A stretch of 64,000 bases of DNA from assembly GCA_964576515.1 (NCBI GenBank), contig CAZNUW010000003.1, forward strand, positions 1 to 64,000, written 5' to 3'. The stretch is from SHVO01 sp964576515. Lineage in GTDB: Bacteria > Pseudomonadota > Alphaproteobacteria > Rhodospirillales > Rhodospirillaceae. Position numbers and translations under genes: made by a program. Below the pieces are notes generated by a model. That model did no database searches. It had not been told where the DNA came from and saw nothing but the letters and a program-made list of their open reading frames with translations. This document shows, piece after piece, positions 43,537 to 51,598 of this stretch; within the stretch, counting starts at the first letter, position 1; the number at the start of each line of letters is the position of its first letter.

Positions 43537-44189
43537 TGTAGGCTCCCCAGATAAATTCTCTCTATTTTTCGATCCTCACTCCCGGCGGGTATCGGCGAGC
43601 GTGCATGCAGCATCCGCCAGTTGTCAATTACAAGCGTGTCGCCTGCTCGCGCGAGCGCGAGTGGCAGAGACTCGCACTCGGCGAGCCACTCCCGGATACG
43701 CAGGTCGGCGATATCGCCTATCTTGCTTGCCGGCTTAAGGAACACCTCATCCCACCGGAGGGAATAACCGTCGTCGGCGGGCTCACACAGCCGGAGCAGG
43801 GAGAGAGCCCCGTCCCGAGGCCGACGGGGCCTAAAGATGGCGCGCGTAAGAATGTCTAGGGTCACGGCCTTGATAAGGGTTTGGCCATCGACCAACAGCG
43901 TCGGGATATGGGCGAAGCCTGATACACATCGCAGCAGCAGATAGCGGGGCGGCAGGCGCCAATGAGCGAGGTCAGTATGAAATGGGAAGCGTCCGAGGCC
44001 ATAGATCCCGCTATAGGTGTTGGGCGTCGCGCTCGACCGCGGAACCAACTCCTGGACGAGCCTGTCCTCCCAGGGCGTCATCGGCTGCCCAACGGCTTGG
44101 GCGACCGCGACTGTGTGCGTGCCCGGGCAAAAATCCTGGACGAAGGCATATCCATTCCTCCTGACATCATCCTTAAATGATTGCGTCAT
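43533..44189 (-). CDS. TauD-like Fe(II)/2-oxoglutarate dioxygenase
   Basis: A 218-aa protein with the jelly-roll dioxygenase iron triad: FHTDLAH supplies His71 and Asp73, and DNWRMLHARSP supplies the distal His195; RKIERIYLGS provides the Arg that binds 2-oxoglutarate. It resembles TauD/gamma-butyrobetaine hydroxylase-type enzymes but is short. I chose ATG 44189, which has AAGG upstream; ATG 44204 is an alternative. TATAAT at 44235-44230 is a likely -10 box. The substrate is unknown; coupling to a HEPN gene hints at modification of a nucleic acid, a protein or a small-molecule signal. Confidence 0.6.
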   Translation of the reverse strand: MTQSFKDDVRRNGYAFVQDFCPGTHTVAVAQAVGQPMTPWEDRLVQELVPRSSATPNTYSGIYGLGRFPFHTDLAHWRLPPRYLLLRCVSGFAHIPTLLVDGQTLIKAVTLDILTRAIFRPRRPRDGALSLLRLCEPADDGYSLRWDEVFLKPASKIGDIADLRIREWLAECESLPLALARAGDTLVIDNWRMLHARSPIPAGSEDRKIERIYLGSLH

Positions 44190-44229
44190 GCTTTGGACCT
44201 TCATGCGTGCTCGGAATCGCGTTGAGTCG

Positions 44230-44235
44230 ATTATA
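44230..44235 (-). promoter_or_regulatory. -10 box of dioxygenase-HEPN pair
   Basis: A perfect TATAAT on the minus strand, 26 nt before the ATG at 44204. No good -35 is seen at normal spacing. Confidence 0.35.
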
Positions 44236-44277
44236 TCGATTTCCAACAAGTCATGAGGAGGAAAGGAATGCGGCGCA

Positions 44278-45225
44278 TCACGCGCCGCTCTCACCGAACT
44301 TCCACACCTTGATGCCCATCTTGCGGGCTTTGTCGGCGAGGTTTTGGGAGATGCCGGAGCCGGGGAAGGCAATGACGCCAATCGGCAGCGCGTCGAGCAT
44401 CGCATCGTTGCGCTTGAAGGGCGCGGCGTTCTTAAAGCGCGTCCAATCGGGCTTGAAGACGATCTGCACGACGCCGCGATTATCGGCCCAGCAGGCGGCG
44501 ATTTTCTCGGCGCCCTTGGGGCTTCCTCCATGGATCAGCACCATGTCGGGGTGCTTGGCGTGGGCCTTGTCGAGGGCGTCCCAGATGCGGGCGTGATCGT
44601 TACAGTCCATGCCGCCGGTGAAAGCGATGCGTGGGCCAGCGGGCAGAAGCGGCTCGATTTCGGCCTTGCGTTTGGCGGCGATAAAATCGCGGCTGTCGAT
44701 CATGCTCGCCGTCATCGTCTGGCGATTGGTCATCGAACCGGAACGCGGTTTCCAGGCGGAAAAGGTGTATTTCTCGAACCATGATGCGCCGATGTCGCGG
44801 AAGGCTTCGAACGCGTTACGACGCTCGATGATCGAGATGCCCTGCGCCGTCATCCGCTCCAGCTCGACGGATTTGACCTCCGAGCCGTCCTGTTCACACT
44901 GCATCCGGCGCTGCGCCTGCTCATTGTCGTCGAGCGCACGGTCGAGGCGGGCGATTTTGCGGTGAAAAATATTGACGAGGTTCCAGAGCACATCATCGAG
45001 ATCGTCTTCCAGCCGCGTGTCGGCCATCAGGGCAGTGAGGGATTCGAATGCGTTTTCGATCTCCTGTTCGGCGCGGTCGGCTTCGGGCAGCGGGCGCGGA
45101 TCGGGATCATCACCGTGCGGGCGGTAGCCATACATCTGCAACTCGTCCAGGAGATGGGCGGTTGGCGATGATGTGTGATGGGGCTCGTCGTCGAAGGGTT
45201 CGAGGAAGGGGTTGTGAAGCGTCAT
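44278..45225 (-). CDS. DUF2493 (SLOG-like) protein
   Basis: A 315-aa protein with a helical N-terminal half and a C-terminal DUF2493/SLOG Rossmann-like domain: RIAFTGGMDCNDHARIWDAL, MVLIHGGSPKGAEKIAACWA and GVIAFPGSGISQNLADKA, the nucleotide-binding glycine turns. It is part of the standard cargo-maintenance set of these ICEs, between the Toprim and DUF736 genes. Function unknown. ATG 45225 has GGGAGA upstream, partly inside a leader hairpin. Confidence 0.8.
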   Translation of the reverse strand: MTLHNPFLEPFDDEPHHTSSPTAHLLDELQMYGYRPHGDDPDPRPLPEADRAEQEIENAFESLTALMADTRLEDDLDDVLWNLVNIFHRKIARLDRALDDNEQAQRRMQCEQDGSEVKSVELERMTAQGISIIERRNAFEAFRDIGASWFEKYTFSAWKPRSGSMTNRQTMTASMIDSRDFIAAKRKAEIEPLLPAGPRIAFTGGMDCNDHARIWDALDKAHAKHPDMVLIHGGSPKGAEKIAACWADNRGVVQIVFKPDWTRFKNAAPFKRNDAMLDALPIGVIAFPGSGISQNLADKARKMGIKVWKFGESGA

Positions 45226-45235
45226 GGCAGGGTCT

Positions 45236-45275
45236 CCCGGTTTTGCGAGGCCGCGCCACCCGCGGCCTTTCCGGG
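45236..45275 (-). promoter_or_regulatory. Leader stem-loop of the DUF2493 gene
   Basis: Inner stem AGGCCGCG / CGCGGCCT (8 bp, 5-nt loop) and outer stem CCCGG / CCGGG. On the mRNA the outer stem includes the first Gs of the GGGAGA ribosome binding site, so folding could limit translation. Confidence 0.55.
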
Positions 45276-45464
45276 GATCGCCCGCCAGCGCCGCAAAGCG
45301 GTTTTGCACCCGTCAGGGCCGCAACGCAGTGAAGGACGGCGCAGCCGTTGCAAAGCCGATTGGCGCTGGCAGATACCCCTTTTGGAAAGGCCGGGGCGCG
45401 GTCCCTTTGCGAACGGTGAGACTTGCCGGAATGCTCACCCCTTTCACGGCCTGCCGACGCGCCA

Positions 45465-46454
45465 TCATGCGCATTGCCGCCCATCGTGGATGAGGAAATG
45501 ACTATCGTCCGGGGCGAGTTGCTCCCCGATCCAATCGCGCAGACGATCCTGGCCAAGGGTGAGGAGATCGGCGTTGAAATCCTCCGCCCGTGGGACCAGT
45601 TCGCGGATGTCGATCCCGGTGGCTCCGGATCGCAGCTTTTCCAGCGCAAATCGCCCGGCCTGATCATTATCGCGCGCGACATAGAGGCGGCGCAGCGTTG
45701 ACGGCAGCACCACGGCGGCGAGGTGCGCAGCCGAGAGGGCGGCGATGACCGGCATGTCGGGCATGATCATCTTCAGCGCCAGGGCGGTCTCTAACCCTTC
45801 CGCCGCCAGCAGGGTTTCGCGAACGGCACCGAACCGCACCCCGTTTCCGGCGAGATGACCCAACGCTCGGCGCGGCTGATCGACCGGCGCCTTGCCGCCA
45901 TCGGGCGCAAGCCAGGTGCGATGCACGCCGGTCAGATTGCCTTTGCCATCACTGACGGCGGCAATGAGCGCAGCCCATTCCTGACGTCCCGACGGCGCTC
46001 GGTAGAAGCATCGCGGATGGAAGCGTAAGGAGCGAACGTCCGAAGGCAGAATAATGCCGCGCTGGCGCAGATAAATCTCCGCCAACGTGCCCCGGATCGA
46101 ACCCGACGCGGCAAACAGCCGCCGCGCTGCCTCCGAAGTGCCCCGTGGCGCAGGATCAGATCGCTTCATTGGCAGACGCAGAAATGCCCGCGCCTCATCG
46201 CATGCCGCACGGAAATCAAGGCCACGATTGGCCATGATGAGGTCGAGCAGGTCTCCATGTTCAGTGCTTTGGCCGTCGCACCACTTACCGGCCCGTTCGC
46301 CGAAAAGCTGGACATAGAGACTGCGGCCCGGCGTTCCATGCACGTCGCCGCAGATCCAGTAGCGGCCCTGACGGCGGCCTTTGGGCAGATAGGTTCGGCA
46401 CACAGCCTCGGCATTGTCGCCGAGACCGCGCGCCAGATCGGAAGCGCTCGACAT
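45465..46454 (-). CDS. Toprim-domain (DUF7146-type) protein
   Basis: A 329-aa protein with a CHC2-like/primase-like N-terminal region (GDVHGTPGRSLYVQLFG) and a C-terminal Toprim domain: LLAAEGLETALAL gives the metal-binding Glu and YVARDNDQAG the DxD pair. These ICE proteins are thought to act in DNA processing or priming of the transferred strand. It lies three bases after the large helicase gene. Confidence 0.82.
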   Translation of the reverse strand: MSSASDLARGLGDNAEAVCRTYLPKGRRQGRYWICGDVHGTPGRSLYVQLFGERAGKWCDGQSTEHGDLLDLIMANRGLDFRAACDEARAFLRLPMKRSDPAPRGTSEAARRLFAASGSIRGTLAEIYLRQRGIILPSDVRSLRFHPRCFYRAPSGRQEWAALIAAVSDGKGNLTGVHRTWLAPDGGKAPVDQPRRALGHLAGNGVRFGAVRETLLAAEGLETALALKMIMPDMPVIAALSAAHLAAVVLPSTLRRLYVARDNDQAGRFALEKLRSGATGIDIRELVPRAEDFNADLLTLGQDRLRDWIGEQLAPDDSHFLIHDGRQCA

Positions 46455-46457
46455 GGC

Positions 46458-49400
46458 TCACCCCCTTTCCGCGATCTGGATCAGCGCCCAGCGGTCGAGC
46501 AGGCTTTCGAAAGTCATCTGCCCCCGATCACCGATCGGCACGAACAGCCGCAGCTTCCAATTGATGATCTCCGACATCAGCCCGCGCGCCTTCAAGGCCT
46601 CGACCAGACCGGAGGTGAAGCCGGTCAGCTCAACGCGGTTCTCATTCATCACCCGCACGCGGCGCAGCGACAGGCCATCGGCCAGATGCGCCGTGACCTT
46701 GCCGTCCATGATGAGCCCCCAGGCGTCTTCGTTCGAGATTTTCGGCGCGTCGATGCCGAGATTACGGCAAACAGCCTCCATCTCGATTTGCGTCAGCATG
46801 CGTCCGATCACCCGTTCGCCGTCATCCGTTTGCAGACGATAGACGCGGGCGTTGCTTTCCGGCAGGCGCCGCCAGATCGGTAACAGCAGACCGGTGACGA
46901 GGTGGAAAGCTTGGCAAGAGAAATCCGGCACATTGGCAACTTCAGCACTCCAGACTTCGCTGAATTCTGCCTCTTCTGCCTCTCTCCAATGACTGGAGGC
47001 GAAATCTTCGACGCTTATCGTGTCGCGCTGCATGGGCCGAGCCAGACGAAAACGCCGCTGCATGCTGCCATCATCGAGCATCAGACTGGTCGCCGATGTC
47101 CGAACCGCCGCGCGGTGCGAGCGCTCATTGACCAGCAGCTTGCCATCACGAATGGCCAATGCGTCATCGACGGACATCGGCCTGTTACGGTCCTTGCGCT
47201 CAATCGTAAACAGCCGGGTTTCCGCGCCGCTATCATGTTTCCAGACGGTGCGTCGGTCAGTGACGATCAGGCTCTCCGCCCGGATGGTCTCCAGCCCGGC
47301 ATCATGCACGCCCGCCGCAATCGCCGCTTCGATGCGCGCATTCAAGAGTTCCTCGAAGGCCGCGAACAAGCTGTTCTGCAACGCGATGGGTAGCGCCAGC
47401 AGGCGATTGAGGAAGGTGGTGATCGGCGGAAGGTCTTCCTTCAGCGTCCCGCCCTCGAAGGTCAGTGACAGGCCGGTGGCTTCCTCAAAGCGCGTGAGTG
47501 AACAGCCCTGAATCCCGCCCTGTGCCAGCAGCATATAGAATTGCCGCAAGGCCGCGCGGGCCTGGTCGCCTTCGAGATTGTCTTCGGCACGAAACAGCCC
47601 CTGACCGCCGGTCTGGCGCTGGCCGCGCGTGATGGCGCCGAGCGTATCGAGACGCCGGGCTATAGTCGAGAGGAAGCGTTTTTCCGCCTTCACATCCGTG
47701 GCGATCGGCCGAAACAGCGGCGGCTGCGCCTGATTGGTGCGGTTCGAGCGGCCAAGACCCTGAATGGCGGCATCGGCCTTCCAGCCGGCTTCCAGGAGAT
47801 AATGCACGCGCAGGCGCTGGTTTTTCGCACCCCGGTCGGCGTGATAGCTGCGCCCGGTGCCGCCGGCATCGGAAAAGACGAGAATGCGTTTGTCATCATC
47901 CATAAAGGCTTGGGTTTCAGAGAGGTTCGCCGAGGGCGGACGGTTTTCGACACAAAGCCGTTCGTCTTTCCTGACAATACGGCGCGACCGGCCTGAGACC
48001 TCTGCCACCTTATCCGTCCCGAAATGCTGGATGATCTGGTCGAGCGCACCCGGCACGGGATCAAGCGTGGCGAGTTGCTCGATCATGCGATCACGCGCTG
48101 CCAAGGCCGCCTTGCACTGGATCGGGTTGCCTTGCGTATCGAACGCGGGGCGCGAACGCAGATTGCCTTCATCGTCCGTGTAGGATTCAAACAATTGCGT
48201 CGGGAAGGAATGCTGGAGGTAAGAGCCGACGACCTCGCGCGGACTCAAATCTATAGTCAGGTCATGCCATTCCTCGGCGGGGATGTCGGCGAGTTTGCGT
48301 TCCATCACCGCCTCGCCGGTGGAGACAAGCTGGATGATCGGAGCATGACCAGCGGCAATGTCGGCCTCGACCGACTTGATCAGCGTGACCACTTTCATCC
48401 CGGTGATCAGGCCATTGAAAAACCGCTGCTTCGCGCCCTCGAATGCGGATTTGGCCGCCGACTTCGCCTGACCGTTCAATGTCCGGCTTTCGCCGGTGAC
48501 GTTTGTGGCTTCGAGCGCCTCATTCAGATTGTTATGGATCACCTGAAACGCGGCGGCATAGGCGTCATAGATCGCCACCTGCTCCGGCGTCAGGGCGTGC
48601 TCGACGATCTCGACCTCAACACCTTCGTATGACAGCGACCGCGCGGTATAGAGCCCGAGCGCCTTCACGTCGCGCGACATCACCTCCATCGCCGCAACAC
48701 CGCCCGCTTCGACGGCCTGAACAAACTCGCCCCTGTTCGCGAAGGGGAAATCCTCACCGCCCCAGAGGCCGAGCCGCTCGGCATAGGCGAGATTGCGCAC
48801 ATCGGTGGCGCCAGTGGCGGACACATAGACCACGCGCGCATCGGGCAAGGCGCGTTGCAGGCGCAACCCGGCGCGGCCCTGTTGCGATGGCGCAACATCA
48901 CCGCGTTCACCCTTGCCGCCGGCGGCATTGGCCATGGCATGAGCTTCATCGAAGATGATGGCGCCATCAAAATTGGCACCCAACCAGTCGAGCACCTGCT
49001 GCAAGCGCGACGCCTTGCCCTCACGTTCGGCGGAACGCAGAGTGGCATAGGTGCAAAACAGCACCCCTTCGGAAAGGCGTATCTGCGTGCCCTGCTTGAA
49101 GCGCGACAAAGGCTGGACCAACAGCTTTTCCATGCCGAGCGCCGACCAGTCGCGCTGTGCGTCTTCGAGGAGCTTATCGGAGCGGCTGAGCCAGACCGCC
49201 TTGCGGCGGCCCTTGATCCAGTTGTCGAGGATCACGCCCGCGACCTGCCGCCCCTTGCCACAACCGGTGCCATCACCAAGGAACCAACCGCGCCGAAAGC
49301 AAACAGCGTTTTCGGCATCGTCAGCGGCGGCTTGAATATTGTCGAACGTATCGTCGAGCGTCCATGATCCGGCCAAGTGACGCGAATGGGCTTCCCCAGC

Positions 49401-50771
49401 GTAGATGACACTCTCAAGCTGCGCGTCGGAAAGCACGCCGCTCTTTATTATATGCGTGGGGAGATGCGGCCGGTAGCTCGGCTGCGGCGGCGCGACCGAG
49501 GCCATAGCGGCGGACTGCACCAGCTTGGTCGGGTGGGAGTGTGCGCCTTCGATGCGGATGGATTGCAGCGCGTAACCTTCATAGAGGCTATCGGCAAGAT
49601 CCGCGCCTTGGACGGACGTCCATTCGGTCGGCTCATAGGCAAGTTCGATAGCGTCGGGGGCGGAAGAGATCGCCGTCGGCCTGGGCGCAGCCGGAGCGGG
49701 GCGGATCGGCGTGATCGCCTTCACTGCGCCCAGCCCGATCTCGCCCTCCACCTTCATGCGCGGCGGCACATGATCGATCACATTGGCCAGCAACTCGGCG
49801 GCGGTTTGCGCCGCCGGCATGATCGGGGAGACACCAAGATCCGGGGCCTTGTCGATCACCGTCAGGCGGGTCTCGAATGTGGTGCCGTGCCTGGCATAGG
49901 CGTGCCCATCGATGACGCAGGAAAAGCGCACCGCACCGTTCAGTCGCTCGTAGGGGAAATTATGGCCGGTGATCGTCACCAGCCGCCCGCCATCCGGCAA
50001 ACGCGCCAGAGCCGAACGCACATGATGAAAATCGGCATCAGACACGCGCCCCTGCACGTGGAGCGCGGCGGAGAAAGGCGGGTTCATGATGACAACCGAC
50101 GGCGCAACATCGTCCGTCAACCGATCATCAATGCTGGCCGCGTCATGGGTGGAGGTGACGGCGTCGGGAAACAGCCGTCGAAGCAGAGCAACGCGCGTCT
50201 CGGCGATCTCGTTGAGCGCCAGCCGAGGCTTACCTGTATTTTGCGCGCCTCCGCACGCGGGCATGATCTCGGCGAAAATGGCCATCAGGCCGGTCCCGGC
50301 AGACGGCTCCAGCACCACGTCATCAGGCGTAATCCCGGCAGCCATCGCCACCACCAGCGCCAGGGGCGCGGGCGTGGAAAATTGCTGGAGATTCTGAGAT
50401 TCCTCCGAGCGCCGCGTATGGGTGGGGAGCAACCCGGCGATGCGGCTGATCATCGATAGAAGCGCTGCGGGCGATGCTGCCTTTTCCTGCATGGCGCGGC
50501 CATATTTGCGCAGAAACAGCACCTGCGCCGCTTCGCAAGCTTCATAGGCGTCTTTCCAGGACCAGAAGCCCTCGGCGTCCGAGCCACCGAAGGCCTCTTC
50601 CATCGCCTGGCGCAGGATACGGGTTTCAATGGTGGTGCCGCGCTCCAGACCGGCAAGGATGCGGTTGGCAGCGGTGAAGATGCAGCTTGCAGTATTCTCG
50701 GGCGTGCGGCCCTTCGGCAAGCTCAGGGGCGCGGCAGTTTGCACCGCCGCCGCGGGTAGAGCATAATTCAT
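46458..50771 (-). CDS. Strawberry-notch-like methylase-helicase giant
   Basis: A 1437-aa ICE protein. An N-terminal methyltransferase-like domain has EPSAGTG (155-161) and NPPF near 230; a central SF2 helicase has GDGTGCGKG near 500, FDEAH near 605, and QGLGRSNRTNQAQPP as motif VI, as in the strawberry-notch family. The last ~250 residues are a beta-rich region (FTSGLVEALKARGLMSE). It is common to Trb/RlxS-type ICEs and conjugative plasmids and may protect or remodel incoming DNA. GGAGA lies before ATG 50771, with a leader stem-loop upstream. Confidence 0.88.
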   Translation of the reverse strand: MNYALPAAAVQTAAPLSLPKGRTPENTASCIFTAANRILAGLERGTTIETRILRQAMEEAFGGSDAEGFWSWKDAYEACEAAQVLFLRKYGRAMQEKAASPAALLSMISRIAGLLPTHTRRSEESQNLQQFSTPAPLALVVAMAAGITPDDVVLEPSAGTGLMAIFAEIMPACGGAQNTGKPRLALNEIAETRVALLRRLFPDAVTSTHDAASIDDRLTDDVAPSVVIMNPPFSAALHVQGRVSDADFHHVRSALARLPDGGRLVTITGHNFPYERLNGAVRFSCVIDGHAYARHGTTFETRLTVIDKAPDLGVSPIMPAAQTAAELLANVIDHVPPRMKVEGEIGLGAVKAITPIRPAPAAPRPTAISSAPDAIELAYEPTEWTSVQGADLADSLYEGYALQSIRIEGAHSHPTKLVQSAAMASVAPPQPSYRPHLPTHIIKSGVLSDAQLESVIYAGEAHSRHLAGSWTLDDTFDNIQAAADDAENAVCFRRGWFLGDGTGCGKGRQVAGVILDNWIKGRRKAVWLSRSDKLLEDAQRDWSALGMEKLLVQPLSRFKQGTQIRLSEGVLFCTYATLRSAEREGKASRLQQVLDWLGANFDGAIIFDEAHAMANAAGGKGERGDVAPSQQGRAGLRLQRALPDARVVYVSATGATDVRNLAYAERLGLWGGEDFPFANRGEFVQAVEAGGVAAMEVMSRDVKALGLYTARSLSYEGVEVEIVEHALTPEQVAIYDAYAAAFQVIHNNLNEALEATNVTGESRTLNGQAKSAAKSAFEGAKQRFFNGLITGMKVVTLIKSVEADIAAGHAPIIQLVSTGEAVMERKLADIPAEEWHDLTIDLSPREVVGSYLQHSFPTQLFESYTDDEGNLRSRPAFDTQGNPIQCKAALAARDRMIEQLATLDPVPGALDQIIQHFGTDKVAEVSGRSRRIVRKDERLCVENRPPSANLSETQAFMDDDKRILVFSDAGGTGRSYHADRGAKNQRLRVHYLLEAGWKADAAIQGLGRSNRTNQAQPPLFRPIATDVKAEKRFLSTIARRLDTLGAITRGQRQTGGQGLFRAEDNLEGDQARAALRQFYMLLAQGGIQGCSLTRFEEATGLSLTFEGGTLKEDLPPITTFLNRLLALPIALQNSLFAAFEELLNARIEAAIAAGVHDAGLETIRAESLIVTDRRTVWKHDSGAETRLFTIERKDRNRPMSVDDALAIRDGKLLVNERSHRAAVRTSATSLMLDDGSMQRRFRLARPMQRDTISVEDFASSHWREAEEAEFSEVWSAEVANVPDFSCQAFHLVTGLLLPIWRRLPESNARVYRLQTDDGERVIGRMLTQIEMEAVCRNLGIDAPKISNEDAWGLIMDGKVTAHLADGLSLRRVRVMNENRVELTGFTSGLVEALKARGLMSEIINWKLRLFVPIGDRGQMTFESLLDRWALIQIAERG

Positions 50772-50802
50772 GGGACGTCTCCGGATTGAGGGTTTGAAAA
50801 CC

Positions 50803-50838
50803 GAACCGGAACAGGCTTTCTCTCACCCGCTCCGGTTC
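50803..50838 (-). promoter_or_regulatory. Leader stem-loop of the methylase-helicase gene
   Basis: GAACCGGA / TCCGGTTC, perfect 8 bp with 20-nt loop, 32 nt upstream of the start. The mRNA around it aligns with the thermonuclease leader: both have TTCCGGG..GGGTGAA followed by AGAGARAGCCTGTT. Confidence 0.55.
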
Positions 50839-50865
50839 ACCCTTCCCGGAAACGCCTCTTACTTT

Positions 50866-51501
50866 TCATCCGAACCGCCCGCCGTTACAGGTGAACGTGT
50901 AGGCATTGGCGGTGATGCTTTCCTCGACCATCTCGTCAGAGTTGAGGAACTCGTATTCCGTCTCCAGCCGCGCATAGAGCCAGCGGGCAAGATCACGCAT
51001 GGCGTCAGTGATAATGTCCTCAGCGTCTGCGGTTGCCTCAGCATCATCGCGGCGCACATCGAATTGCATGGTGTTCTCGTGGCAATAATGGCCGCGCTGG
51101 GTGATGATGGCGTAGAGCTGATAGAAGTTGCGTTTTTGGACAGCGGCCAAACGGGCGGCAATGTCATGCAACTCGGCATCCTTGGGCGCATAGGCTTTTA
51201 TTTTCGCCGAGCAGCCCTTGGCGTAAGTCAGCCTGCCTTCGAAGCTCGCGCCATCCCCTTGCGACCAGAAACCTCGGAATTGAATGCAGGGCTTTTGCCG
51301 CGTCCCGCCGCCCATCAGTCGGACGGGGTGGGTTGCAAGCTCGATGCCGAGGATTTCGCAAATGGTGGAAAAATCATCGTAGGTACAATCCCACCATTCA
51401 TAATCGAGGTTCCCTTCGCGATACCATTCGCGGGCGCGTTCCTTGGCGGCGTCGGAGAGTTCATCGAAGGTGAAGACGGTGGTTTCAATGACGGTCGGCA
51501 T
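50866..51501 (-). CDS. Antitoxin-like ICE protein
   Basis: A 211-aa soluble protein beginning TVIETTVFTFDELSDAAKE and containing WYREGNLDYEWWDCTYDDF and GFWSQGDGASFEG. Similar ICE proteins are labelled antitoxins of stability systems, though no toxin partner is next to it here. ATG 51501 has a textbook GGAGG five bases upstream. It lies between the ParB-like gene and the methylase-helicase gene in a conserved order. Function uncertain. Confidence 0.65.
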   Translation of the reverse strand: MPTVIETTVFTFDELSDAAKERAREWYREGNLDYEWWDCTYDDFSTICEILGIELATHPVRLMGGGTRQKPCIQFRGFWSQGDGASFEGRLTYAKGCSAKIKAYAPKDAELHDIAARLAAVQKRNFYQLYAIITQRGHYCHENTMQFDVRRDDAEATADAEDIITDAMRDLARWLYARLETEYEFLNSDEMVEESITANAYTFTCNGGRFG

Positions 51502-51519
51502 ATGAGCCTCCATAAATGA

Positions 51520-51574
51520 ACGGCCCGGCCCTTATTTGGATTTGCGCGGACTGTGCCGCGCGGGGCCGGGCCGT
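51520..51574 (-). promoter_or_regulatory. Long two-part hairpin between parB-like and antitoxin-like genes
   Basis: Outer stem ACGGCCCGGCCC / GGGCCGGGCCGT, 12 bp and perfect, enclosing an inner GCGCGG / CCGCGC hairpin. It starts 25 nt after the ParB-like stop and ends 19 nt before the next start. Terminator, attenuator or leader structure. Confidence 0.65.
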
Positions 51575-51598
51575 GATGGATAGGAATTGACGGAAGGT

